Below are positions 33,873 through 45,133 of a DNA stretch of 64,000 nt, piece after piece (within the stretch, counting starts at the first letter, position 1; every line of letters begins with the position of its first letter). The notes below the pieces were generated by a model, which was given only the letters and a program-made list of their open reading frames with translations, ran no database searches and was not told the DNA's origin. The stretch spans positions 73,474,272-73,538,271 of the forward strand of contig CM018680.1 of NCBI GenBank assembly GCA_009363875.1, given 5' to 3'. Origin of the DNA: Mikania micrantha. Its lineage: Eukaryota > Streptophyta > Magnoliopsida > Asterales > Asteraceae. A program made the translations under genes and the position numbers.

Positions 33873-35525
33873 TGTTGAGACAACATTAGGGGGTTTATCT
33901 AGTTGTAGGGTTCTTCCTAGGGTGAGCTTGAGCGTATCTCTTATATCATCAAATCCAAGGGGGACGATTGAAATCCTGTCTTGGTCCGTGTTCCAAGCCT
34001 TCAGTAAAAAGAAAAAAAACAATACTCAATAACGTATTTGATGAGAAAAACACCAAAAAATATATGTATAGACTATTTATTTAATTACAAGACATTTTAA
34101 CTATAACTAAATTGATGCTTGTTAAAAACAACCCATTTCAACCCAAATTGATTTTGCTTAAACTTTTCCTGACTCGCACCCATCTTGATCCAAACCTCTT
34201 CTGACTTGTAACTCAATCTAACTCAACCCGCCTATTTTGCGGCTTAAGCTAATTCCATACCTCCATAGTTCCGTATTTTGCTTGTTATACTTGATTATGC
34301 ATATATGTTGCTTATTTGTTTGTTTGTTCATGAGCTGGTTGTTACTCCGGAAGCAGTTAGATCTAAAGGTAAGTTTGGCCTATATGTAACCCTTTTCAAA
34401 TCTTATAAATAAACATGCTACGAGTGTGATTTGTCGGTCGTTCTAGTATTCTAGCTAATTTTATTTTTTGTTAATCCTCTGAAAATTTGGTTTAATACTA
34501 AAAAAATAACATGTATTGAAAGCTAATTTAGCATTTTAATGACCGGTTCAATTCTAGTTAAAGAAGAGATATTAGCCAGTCCCATTATGCACACACAAAT
34601 ATGCACATACATCTGTGAACCATATAACCAATTTGAATTAGAACTACTCGTATTGTATCCTATTGTTTTAACTTTAATACATAAACGTAACAGATTAACA
34701 GCCTTTCTTATTCTCCCACCATGTCTAACCATCACTATGTACAAATACCAACATTATGTCTAGTTCTTGTAGTTCTCTGCTTAAATTTGATTTTTATTGA
34801 CTGGCACCCATGTGTGTAAGCATGTATATATTTTTTTTAACGTCCTGCAAATACATTTTAAGCCCAATCACCCGGGTAAACCTAATGGTGAAAGGTCACT
34901 TACGCCTGTGAAAAGCAGACAATGCTGGTGACCTGGCCCGCCCACCATTACAGAGAAAACCGACCGTTCGAAGACCCACTGTGGTAAAACCTGTGGTCCA
35001 CCTGGATTATATTGTTCCAAGTGAGACTCGAACACATGACCTTTACATTGGAAAGCCATGGGGTTGCCTCCTTCCAAGCGAATTGATCTAGGACTATTGG
35101 CACAAATGATATGGACGAATGTCATCTTAATCTGGTGTCATTAACTAGACGCAAACTTAATGTAACTAATTTTTGTATATTTTCAATAGATCTTGCTCAA
35201 TTCAGCACTCAAAGGAAATAAGCAATGAGTATGCATAAGGCAGCAAGATCTAAACTATAACTTGAGCATGTGCATCTTATAAAGGTCTTGCATGATGTAG
35301 AAAATCATTGGTTTGCATCTTTTACCATAGTTCATAGCTATGTATTTCAATGACATTTATACAACTACAACTTTCTTACAGGATGAGATCGAGATAGAGG
35401 CAAAGGCTTTGCGTGTCGGAAAGGTTGTTGCTGTTGCGACTGTGGAATTTAGAAATAAAAAAACTGGAAAAATAATCGCACAAGGGCGGCATACCAAGTA
35501 CCTTGCAATATCAAGTAAATTATGA
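33063..35525 (+). CDS. Acyl-CoA thioesterase 13-like (hotdog fold), intact copy B, peroxisomal
   Basis: Three exons in phase 0: 33063-33239, 33413-33559, 35382-35525, encoding about 155 residues, usual for the small ACOT13/PaaI-type hotdog thioesterases. These hydrolyse acyl-CoA to free acid and CoA. Exon 2 carries the hotdog signature SLHGGATTALVD (H66-G67-G68, with D75 as the likely catalytic acid). Exon 3 carries the conserved DEIEIEAKALRVGK and GKIIAQGRHTKYLA segments. The protein ends in SKL, a canonical PTS1, so the product should be peroxisomal, as for related Arabidopsis small thioesterases. Start ATG 33063 (MDLQWVKNYL) was chosen because upstream in-frame sequence has no ATG. Donors are GTATCT and GTATGT; the acceptor TTCTTACAG before exon 3 is strong and the one before exon 2 (TTGAAG) is weak. 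No lesion is visible. Confidence 0.85.
33793..34020 (+). mobile_element. tRNA-derived SINE, longer copy
   Basis: A-box-like CCTAGTGGTTACCCC (about 33810) and B-box-like GGGTTCGAATCCGGG (33846) about 35 bp apart, then a body with GGGGTTTATCTAGTTGTAGG-type sequence, ending in an A-rich tail (AAAAAGAAAAAAAAC, about 34006-34020). The first part is shared with 29668-29758. Confidence 0.75.
34828..35105 (-). mobile_element. SINE-like element, minus strand
   Basis: On the minus strand it reads GGCAACCCCATGGCTTTCC, then GTCATGTGTTCGAGTCTCAC (B-box-like). It ends in a run of A (the T-run at 34828-34838). Arrangement and tail fit a tRNA-derived SINE. Confidence 0.6.
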
Positions 35526-36865
35526 GATACAGGTAATGTTCTCACATAGAAAGATACCCTCAAATTCAATCACATTTATCTTCATCAGGCTGCATATTTA
35601 TAACCAAATCATACTTTTCATGTCTTCGATCATTCCATATCATCAAGTGAGATGAAAAAAAGACAGTTATCTACATTTTTTTCATATCGTTCACCGATAA
35701 ATGATATATAATTACATTTGATTCCTTAATTGTGTTTTTATTAATTTTTATCCATGTGTGGGCTCTTTGAACTATGACTATATGTACTACATCTTAAATA
35801 GAGGTGGAAAATGAGGTGCCAGGGTAATGGGTTGGGTTAAAATGTAATGGATTGTTACTTGGTGCACTTAATTTAAAGCGTGTTGGGTTTTATTGGGCGA
35901 CTTATAAACATTTTTTTTTATTTATTAATAATGTATGTAATGGCTAAGGTGCAGGATAAACAACCTAGAGATCTCAAGTTTAATTCTTACTTAAGGTGGG
36001 TTTTCTTAAAGGCCACCAACCCTAGCGCTTGCAGCTGCACTTTACATGTTCATTTCGGTTAATCAGGTATTAGGAGGACCTAACAGTTTACCATGTAAGT
36101 GAGTTCCATGATCATAAAAAAAACTATAGAATACAATATATATACATCTAATATTCTAATATTGTGGATTAATAAATGGGATTGACCCAATTGTATTGTG
36201 GGCTCAGCCCATGAGGGTTATATGACCTACTATATTTTTGTAAGTTTCGTATGGTTCAGTATTTGGTCTGGACTCTGGGTATTATTAACTCAGATGCTTT
36301 CGCTAAAGTTGGATACCATTTCAAGGGGAGGCCTATGCATGGACGAGGCTTTTGAAGGGCCGGGAGTGCCCCAGCCCTGTCGCTTTCTTGCTCGGAAGGG
36401 TCGATTTTGTAGTGTTTCATTCAAAAATTTTATAGGTATTGAGTCCGGACTGAATTCAACCGAATAAACTGATTAAAAACCAAATGAAACGGTTAAAAAG
36501 CAAATTTCAACCGAATTCAACCTTATATATTATTAATAAAAATAATAAATTTAAATCTAAATGCGGTTTAATTGGTTAATCGAATAAACCAAACAAACTG
36601 AATTCAAAAAATATTTGGAATCAAAATCGAATTTAGAATTCGGTTTGTTTTTTTTTGTTACAGATACAGTTCGGTTTATGGGTCTAAACGGTTTTCGGTC
36701 TTTTTTAACACCCCAAATCTCAATTCCCGTGACTGTTTCATTAGGTATCTTACAACGAGAATCACTCTTTGTTTCAATCAAGTCCCTTCCCTAAGCCTTC
36801 TTGGGGGCTTTCAAGATTGGATTCCCGGACCAATCCGTAGCCGTGGGTTGTTCCTCTCAAGATAT
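35526..36865. other. Downstream of the thioesterase gene
   Basis: AT-rich 3' flank. At 36270-36430 there is a more GC-balanced fragment (GGGAGGCCTATGCATGGACG) I do not recognise. 36455-36716 is a truncated relative of the CGGTT-rich hAT-like element at 12186-12601 (shared AACCTTATATATTATTAATA and GAATTTAGAATTCGGT). Confidence 0.5.
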
Positions 36866-37204
36866 TAGGGTTGCACAAACCGGGTTTTTACTCCAAACCG
36901 GTTCGGTTTGAAAACCGATTCGGTTTGGTCAACGGATGGTCAAAACCGGTTTGGGTGAAAACTGGTTCGGTTTGAAAACCGGTTTGGGAGATGAGGATGT
37001 CAAACCTATAGAACCGGTTTGGATAGGTTTGAAACCGGTTTGGAGGGGTTGGCACCGGTTTGGAAACCAGTTTGGGAGATGAGGATGTCAAACCTATGCC
37101 AAACCGGCAGTTCGGACCGGTTTGGATGGAACCGGTTTGAGAACTATGGAATACTGGTTGGAAACTGGTTTGTAAACCCAAACCGGTTTTTTTGTTCACC
37201 TCTA
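36866..37204. mobile_element. hAT-like element built of AAACCGGTTTGG repeats
   Basis: 339 bp with ends TAGGGTTGCACAAA and, inverted, TAGAGGTGAACAAA. It is flanked by a perfect 8-bp duplication CAAGATAT (36858-36865, 37205-37212). The interior is a chain of the self-complementary motif ACCGGTTTGG/CCAAACCGGT, with a partial 70-bp internal duplication (GGAGATGAGGATGTCAAACC at 36987 and 37075). No transposase. Confidence 0.85.
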
Positions 37205-38004
37205 CAAGATATCTACATTAACATGTATAGTTTAAAACATTATTAATTCATTTATCTCAAAACAATATCTTAGCATCATTTCATGCTTAGGTATAAGTTT
37301 TAAACATATATGGTATATAAGTGTGGGATTTTAAAGGACAAAAGTAAATTTGCACTAGTTATAATGCTATTTTACTTGCTTTTGTGAAAATAATTGTAAA
37401 AGCGTTGGGATGATTAAATTCAAACGATAGCTTTGAGTCGGAGACTCCTTTGAAGCAGCCCCTTTATCCCAACCGGGATAGGAGTAAGGTTTGTGTTCAT
37501 TAATTTCCACACAGATACTACTGAAAAGTAGTATTACTAGGTACGTTTGTTTGTTTATATGAGTTTTAAACAAAAAAATATAGTAAAAATCTTAACTTTA
37601 AGTTATGTTACTCTCTTTGAAAACTCTCTTTCTAAAATCACAGTCAAACATGCACACTATCTTTCTTCTTTTTAACAACCGTAGCACACAAGAAATAAAA
37701 GGAACAAGTTTACAGCACACATAAAATTAGTACTCCTTTCCAGGCTGAAGACAATTAGTCGGTTTGGTGAGTTTTAGAACTTAATGGTTCGGTTTATGGT
37801 TTAAGTATTCTAAAAGCCGAGTGGTTCGGTGTGGTTTATGGTTTGCATTTTTTTTATACCGTATAAACTGCACAAATCGTTTATATATATAGGGCATATA
37901 TATTTTGGAAACTCACTTGAGTTGAAGAAACTTTGGAAACTTTGAAAAAAACAATGTAAACAAAACCTACTTTTTTTTTATTGTTTTGTAATATCATTAG
38001 GGTC
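37205..38004. repeat. Spacer with SINE-like repeat copy
   Basis: 37330-37520 is the second copy of the SINE-like repeat at 14900-15095. 37755-37880 is a short GGTTTATGGTTT-rich fragment. Nothing else is seen. Confidence 0.45.
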
Positions 38005-40107
38005 TGGTATACCCCCAGCTCTCGTCACCTGTGATGATGTCATTCGTCGTTCTGAGAAGGTTGTGGAAGCATAGTGGTGATGTCTCAGAGATTAGGTGTG
38101 ACTTAGTTGATCCGGTATCATAACACACATATTAACTTTAAAATAAATATATTACAAGGATTTCGTGATCACAACCAACATTACAATATATAAACTAAGT
38201 TTATTACATTATTTGATTTATTTAATTACATGGGTTTGAAGTGTATCCTCACCGTTTGTCACTGTCTCCCTGCAAAATGTTTTAGTTTGAAAAGTCAGCA
38301 CAAAGCTGGTGAGATCGTAAAGTTCAAGTTTAACAATATGATATAATATGCAAGTTCTCAAAATGTTCGGTTCCTAGAATAACCATGGGACCCGTATCTA
38401 GTTCCTTTCGGACTACTCCGTTATCGTTCTATAAAGATACTACCCGTCGGTACATATCTTAGTGCCTCATTGTCTTAATGTCTATCACTATATTAAGAAG
38501 TTCTGGAAACATATAACAAACATTTACACCAAGGGGAGTTGCAAGCTCCCAGAAAATGGGTTGTCAGCCGATAGTACTACCATTGTTTTCTGTTCGGCCC
38601 CACATGGGTTCACTAAATACAGTTCAGAAATGAGGACTTTTAGGTTCTGTGATAGGGTTCTGTTCTACAGGAAAAATCCCATGAAATCCAAAGTTCTCAA
38701 CAAATCACATGAAATCACATAGATAACAGTGACACATATTAAATGTTTCAGAAAGTTTCACAGTGATACCCCGATATTTATAAAACGTTAAATAGAAAAG
38801 AGGTTGTACGAAACTCACATGATATCTCACTAGTAGTAGAATATCACACAAACTGGTAATAATAGGATGATTATGCATTTATTTATGTTAAATTAGTTAT
38901 TTATGGTTTAACTTAATGATTATATCTTTCTGAACGTCCAATGTCAAAGACCTTGCCTTGAAAGTCATCAAACCGATATTAGGTTTTTAATTAATTATTT
39001 TAATGTCGTATCATACAATGTATGATAATGTAGGAACCTATACTGAATCAAATAGTTAATGTTGTTGATTTTAATGCTAAAACAATTTCTAGACAGATTA
39101 ATGGCTTAGGAATAATCAATCCTTATTATTGATTACCCAAATATCATAAAATATCATAATGTAGCATTATAATAGGTTTAATAACCATGTTTAACATACT
39201 AATTTGACTGTTATCATAAACATCAGATAATGGTTCCAATAAGTATGTTAATGATTGTGTTTTGTTTGAAACACTTGGATCTAACCTTGCATTTCAAAGA
39301 TTAACCAAACTAATCACCTACATTGTCACAATTAAATGTTTAAACCATTATAACCATTGTTATAATCCCATGCAAACCAGGCATTACAACGGATCATAAC
39401 AAGGATTTACCCGTTAACATATCTAGTTCTTCGTTTCTAACCAATCTTAGCCATCATCTAGGCAATAATCAACAACCCTAACTATATCATTACGTTCAAA
39501 AACAAGAACTAATCAATCATTATCAAACTAGAAGGTTAAAATGAACCGTTACCTAATCAGACGGATTTCTGAGTGTAGAACAACGATCAGGACTTGTAGA
39601 AACGTTCCTTGGTGCGATCCGGATGTTTAGCAGCCTTCAGGATGATGATTTGATGATGAAAATAACTGATTTTTCGTCTGGGAATGATTTCTGGTCGAGA
39701 TAGAAGAAGAACATAGAAATCAGCATGAAATCTGATGAATTAAACTGATCCATTTCTCTGTCATAGGCCAGGCGTATCGCTTGGCGTGGCTGATTAACTC
39801 CAGGCGTACCGCGCGAGGAAGGAAGATCCCAGATTTTTTTTCTTTGCCTTCACGCATACCGCCTAGCATGGAGGTCTGGTGCTAGGAGTACCGCGAGGCA
39901 CCAGATTTCTCAAACTTTTGTAGTGTTCTTCGTTTTGCGATTCCGTACAATTCGTAACTTTGTTTCGCGCACGGTTTCGCCTACGTTCATCATTTCTCGC
40001 ATACTACCAACCTCTAATAATTACAATAGCTAAATCAATGTGGATTTCAAGCATGACCAAATGTGCTTACGTCATTGATGACGTAATTTTTAAATGCAAT
40101 TGTCACA
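38005..40107 (-). mobile_element. Solo LTR, relative of the LTR at 45134-47204
   Basis: On the minus strand it starts TGTGACAATTGCATTT (40107) and ends in GGGGGTATACCA (a decayed GGGGGTGTGACA). It tracks the 45134-47204 LTR throughout: GACAATGTAGGTGATTAG, GATTATCTGATGTTTATG-like text, the AGTGAGTTTCG-type donor region and the closing GACATCACCACTATGCTTCC. No internal retroelement sequence is attached, so it is a solo LTR made by LTR-LTR recombination. Flanks GGGTC (38000-38004) and TGGTC (40108-40112) could be a decayed 5-bp target duplication. Confidence 0.8.
39770..39900 (-). promoter_or_regulatory. Dyad motif cluster in the solo LTR
   Basis: Four GTAccGC-type motifs (CAGGCGTATCGC, CAGGCGTACCGCGCG, CGCATACCGCCTAG, GGAGTACCGCGAGG) within about 130 bp. 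Same position relative to the LTR start as in the other LTRs. Arms are only partly complementary here. Confidence 0.5.
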
Positions 40108-40108
40108 T

Positions 40109-40306
40109 GGTCAATTTTATAAAAAAAATGAAAAAAGCATCGAGCCATTTTATTTAAAAAAATTAATTTGTAGACGATGTAACAAAAACGTAACACAGCT
40201 ATACATCGTGTTACAGCTGTGTTACGTCTTTGTTACATCGTCTACAAATTATTATTTTTTTTTAAAATTGCTCGACGCTTTTTTCATTTTTTTATAAAAT
40301 TGGCCT
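40109..40306. repeat. 198-bp near-perfect hairpin (foldback MITE)
   Basis: The left arm GGTCAATTTTATAAAAAAAA ... GTAGACGATGTAACAAA and the right arm (TTTGTTACATCGTCTAC ... TTATAAAATTGGCC) are inverted copies. They meet near 40200 in GTAACACAGC-TATACATCGT-GTTACAGCTGTGTTAC. It abuts the solo LTR directly. Confidence 0.8.
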
Positions 40307-40344
40307 TAATGATGTTACAAAACTATAAAAAAATAAAAAAATTA

Positions 40345-41345
40345 GGCTTGTTTACACTTTTTAAGTGCTGAATGGTTAAAATGTCTAAATAATTAAGAGG
40401 GTCTGAATCATTAAGTGCTGAATGGTTAAAACTGTTTGTTTATGCATCTGAATGAAAAAAAATGAAAAAAAAAGAAAAACTTTTTTCTTTTCAAAAACCT
40501 AAACTTAGACATAGCCCCTTTCCGTCGCCCCTCACCCTAGCCCCCAACCCAGCCGACCTCCTCCGTCGATGCCTTCATCGCCGGTGGCCACCTCCATCTC
40601 CTCCATTACCGGTTGCCATCTCCATCGCCTCAATCTCCGGTCGTCATCTCCATCGTCGGTCGCCACCTCCATCTCCTCCATCACCGGTCGCCATCTCCAT
40701 CTCCTCAATCGCGGTCGTCACCTCCATCGCCTGTGGCCACCTCCATCACCGGTCGCCACCTCCATTGCTTCAATCGACGGTCCTCACCTCCATCGCCGGT
40801 TGCCACCTCCATTGTCGCTTCACCAAACCATCGTCATCTCCATCGTCGATCGCCACATCCATCTCCTCCATCACCGGTCGCCATCTCCATCTCCTCAATC
40901 GCGGTCGTCACCTCCATCGCATGTGGCCACCTCCATCACCGGTCGCCATCTCCATAGCTTCAATCGCCGGTCCTCACCTCCATCGCCGGTCGCCACCTCC
41001 ATTGTCGCTTCACCAAACCCTAAATCCCTCATCGATGCTTCTGCTGCTACCGCCGATGGGTAACCTCCTGCTGCTGTGACGGTGTGGCAGCTGACCTCCT
41101 GCTACTACGACGGTGTGGTAGTGGAAAGGGTGGAGCTGGCGATAAAGATGAAGATGGCCTCATGTGTTCATTCAAAGGTTACCCCTTCCTTTTCCTTCAT
41201 TCAGACTTGATTCAATGTCTGAATGGTTCATATGTTCATTCAGATGTTTTTTTACATTCAGATGTGCGAAACAAACGGTCTGAATCCGAATGGTTCAGAT
41301 TCAGACACATTCAGATGTATTCAGACCCAAACAAACAACCCCTTA
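40345..41345. repeat. Minisatellite-bearing element (CTCCATCGCCGGTCGCC)n
   Basis: 40560-41020 is a GC-rich run of CCACCTCCATC/GCCGGTCGCC units, including a 190-bp tandem duplication (40641-40830 and 40831-41020). Because 190 is not a multiple of three and the units lack stops, three forward frames stay open (longest 205 codons from 40462). These are low-complexity Ser/Pro/His products and not a gene I would support. Ends are hAT-MITE-like: TTAGGCTTGTTTAC with GCTGAATGGTTAA at the left, and TGTATTCAGACCCAAACAAA with CAACCCCTTA at the right. Confidence 0.6.
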
Positions 41346-44300
41346 GTGTCTTTTCCTTTACTGTGTCCTTTTAGTCTCTATTCTTTTAATTCATGGCTCA
41401 CATTTGTTGTATATTTTAGTGTAATTGGATATACAAGAATATTATAAAGTTGGAGGAGCATAGTTCACACTCGTTTAATATTTTCTGAGCTCCAGACCAA
41501 ACGTATAAGTTAAAGGGGTTGCACACCCTTGCAGAGTCCTAAGGCAGCGGTCCTAGCGGGCCCAGCCTGTGGTAGCGGTCCTGTTGACTTTACCCGCCAA
41601 AACCAACCGCCAATTATGGCGGGCACGGGTCAAGGGGGCAACCCCCTTGTAGGGTTCAGGGGAACGCCCCGAAATGTAAACGAAATTTACTTATTTAATA
41701 TGTTCAGAATCACCTTGACCTGATATATGACCCGCTGACTTTACTTGCCAAAACCAACCGCCATGCAGTTGGTTGGTGTTTAACAGGAAAAACGAGCTCG
41801 CAAGCAGATACAATCAAAATTCGTATTATCGATTTTCTTTCTATTGGATTATCCCAAAATCAAGTTTCTTGAACTTGAAAGGATATAAATATTGATTTCG
41901 GATAGTGATTTCATACATGATTCGGTAGATTTTTAAGCGATTATTGACGAATTTCTTCAACAATATGTATTAAAATGAAAAAAAGATGATGATGATGATA
42001 ATATAATATTATTGATTTAAAAGATGATCTTCAATCAAAGTTCATTTATCACTCTTTTGAGACTATTTTTGTTATTTTGATAATGGTTGGCTTTTAAATT
42101 ATGGTTTTCGACTTTTGAAATTTGAATTTGAAATGGATTATGGTGTTTTACGTCATTATATTATACGTTCTCTATTGGTTTTTATAAACCATGAAACCGA
42201 AAATACAGAACCTTGAAAACGTCAATATCGGTCTATATGGGTTACACAACATAATGGTCGGTTTGGTTTGTCATTGTTTGAAACCACAATTATTGATTTG
42301 GTATAGTAATTTTTTCAAAATCGACTGAACTATACTGCGGACATCTTTAGATTACATATCCAACATTAAGATAAGCTAATCTTTGATTGAAGATGGTGTA
42401 AATAAGCTAATCTAAACCCAATTTATCTGAAATTTCTACCTCAAAATATTCGGAAATTCGGATATCCGAATTTTCAAATTCGAAATTTCGGATTCACATA
42501 ACCATTTTAGAAATTTTAGATACTTTGTGTATCCAAATTATCCTATATAATCTTTTTGTAATAATATATATTAATTAGAATTTATGATATTTTGGATATT
42601 TGAGATATTTCCAATATCCAATATTTTTTTTACTTACAAAATTTCTGATATTTGAATTTCGAATAATCGAAATTTTGGATACAGGATACGAAGATCGAAA
42701 TTCACTATCCAAAATTTTCGGAGACAAAATTCAAATTTTCGAAACTTCTGATATTCAAATTTAACCTTAACTCACAGTGATGTACTCACTTGAGTCATCG
42801 GGGACAACTGCCCATCTTGAATTTCTTTTTATAGTATATATGTTAAAATCATGGTCGTCCCCATAAAATTTTGCGCTCAGCCCCTTTCGCTTTTAATTTA
42901 AATTTTAGTTAATTTAACCAAGTTGAAAGAGTTTCTAACTAATAGTTTAAAACAGGTTCAATATTAATTTTAATAAGTTAAACCACCACTATCTCATTGT
43001 AAGTAACTTTGTTAATAATTTTAGTAATCTATTAAGATAATACTTAAAGTCAGATTTGTGTAATCGTATTGCTGATGAGAATTTAAAGGATATTGTTCTT
43101 GTTTTGTGCTGAAAAGGTTACTCTATAAGTTATTTTTGATAGATTTCAATATATGAAATCTCATATTGAACAATTTTACATGTATTTTTTTAATATATTT
43201 TTGTTTAAAAAATTTAGTTTGATTGTTTTTTTTAACCTGGACATGTGGATTTTTTGAGGGGATTTCAACGAAGTCTGAAATAGATATGAAAGAGCTCGAT
43301 CAGTGGGCTTTCGTTGAATCAAATGCTCATCACTTTTAACAAATGCTGATAGATTGGAGATACCATACCATGTTGGTCTATAAGTACAATGTATAAAGTA
43401 CAAGCTCTTAAATTACAAGGTATAATTTCTTAAATTTACTATTATTTTAATATGATAATAACTTTTTTTAACATATTTTTTGTTCTCTTATAATTTTTAT
43501 GTTCATACAAAATTCTGAATACGCTGTTGTGACATGATTGTTTTTATATGCGTTTAGATATGAATTTTATTCATAACCAACCCAAGTCTAAATTGTTCTT
43601 TTCTAAAAAAAATTGATTTATTTTTCCCACTTATTTATACCTAAATCAGTAAACATGTGTTTTACACTATTTTTTATCCTATGTTTACCACAATCTTCAA
43701 TTATTTGTTAATAGATTGGAGATAACTAAATCACTTATTTGTTTTTATCTATGTTTGTTCTAATAAATCAAGGTTTTTAGAACATTTGGCATGTTCTTAG
43801 AAACCTCAACTTTAATTTTTCGTCGTTCTCTTATATGAAATACATGTAATGTTAAATATTAAATATACTTTTATACATTTTTTAAATCTAAAATGACTTA
43901 TTAATACATTAAAAATATATTAATCTTAAAAATCACTTTTTATAAAACAAAATAATTATAAAATATAAAATTTCTCAAAACACTAATGTAAAGTGAAATT
44001 TTTAAATAAACTAACTTTGAAAAAATTGTTGTTTAAAGAAATAATAATATTATTATTATTATATTATTGTTTAAAGTATTAAAATATACAAAATTTTAAT
44101 CTTATTTTATATTAAAAAATTGTCTTATGATATCTAAATGTTTATTAATGATTGTTTATTATAATTTTTATTCACCCTTGCAACATAAACCTAGTATGTA
44201 TCAAAAGAATGGCATCTTCATTCCAAAGAAAAGGCGCTTGAAAAGTGAGTTCAAGATGTGAAAAGCAACCCGATGCTATCGAGCTCAAAATCCAATGCTT

Positions 44301-44539
44301 GTTCAGGCTAATTTGTTTAAGGGTTATGCTCAACTAAATAGTCACTTTATTCTAAAAAGTCTAAAAATGATTATTTATCATTAAATCATGAGATCAAATT
44401 TAAGAGTAATTTAGTCATAACCACTCCCCCACATTTTAAATGTTCATAACTTTTACATACGATATTAATTTTTTTTAAAATATATCATAAAAACAAGCAA
44501 TTTTTATTTTTTAAATTACTATGATTTTGCTATAAAAAA
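41346..44539. other. Intergenic stretch with repeat fragments
   Basis: 41495-41780 is GC-richer and contains GACTTTACCCGCCAAAACCA (41587) repeated at 41736 with small changes; origin unknown. 42425-42780 is rich in the self-complementary TTCGGAT/ATCCGAA and CGAAATTTCG. 43200-44530 is AT-rich. No gene seen. Confidence 0.4.
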
Positions 44540-45095
44540 TGAAATTTTTTCAAGTTATTGTGTCTAATTATCATCATTTTGTCTTTCTTAAACAATTGTA
44601 TATAATTATCTTTTTGTATTTTTCTTACAGGTAATTGTGTCTTTTTTATAGGTAATTGTGTCTTTTTAAAGAACATTGTGTTATTTATATTTGTCATTGT
44701 GTCATCATTGCTTAACATTAGGTATTTTGCAACATCACTGTATATTAAATTGTTTAGAAAAATACAACATTGAATACAAATACAAAAGACACAATACATG
44801 TACAAAAGACACAATGACATGTATAAAAGACCGAATGCCTATACAAAAGGCACAATGACTTGTATAAAATTGTTCATACTCGTCATTGTGTATTTTTTAC
44901 ACGTAATTGTGCCTTTTTTAAAGATCATTGTGTTATTCATATTCGTCATTGTGTCATCTGAGCTTGACATTATGTATTATGCAACATCACTGTATCTTAA
45001 ATTGTTCACAAAAACACAACATTGAGCAAAAACACAAAAGACACAATAACATGTATAAAAGACACAATAACATGTAAAAAAGACATACAAAGAAA
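44540..45095. repeat. Tandem repeat, ~249-bp period, ACACAATGAC motif
   Basis: Two diverged units (about 44600-44850 and 44850-45095) share GTAATTGTGTCTTTTTAAAG, CATTGTGTTATTTATATT-type text, GCAACATCACTGTAT and AAAGACACAAT. Within each unit ATTGTGTC and its complement GACACAAT recur, giving an internal inverted symmetry. Confidence 0.65.
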
Positions 45096-45133
45096 CAAAC
45101 ATACTTACCCGGTATATTCCCACTTTTCAGTGG

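Larger units (their letters stand above)
33560..35381 (+). other. Intron 2 of the intact thioesterase gene
   Basis: 1.8 kb holding two SINE-like insertions (33793-34020 plus strand; 34828-35105 minus strand) and AT-rich sequence. GT at 33560, AG at 35380-35381. Confidence 0.7.

Noticed and set aside
38000..40112. GGGTC/TGGTC as a firm target duplication of the solo LTR
   Set aside because: One of five bases differs, and the right copy overlaps the start of the adjacent hairpin, so the match may be chance.
40462..41079. A 205-codon ORF that could be annotated as a proline/serine-rich protein
   Set aside because: It lies in a GC-rich minisatellite that leaves all three forward frames open, starts in A-rich sequence and has no recognisable domain. 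A composition artefact is the better explanation.
41495..41780. Possible captured organelle or gene fragment, from its GC-rich composition
   Set aside because: No reading frame or motif recognised; only a short internal repeat is visible.
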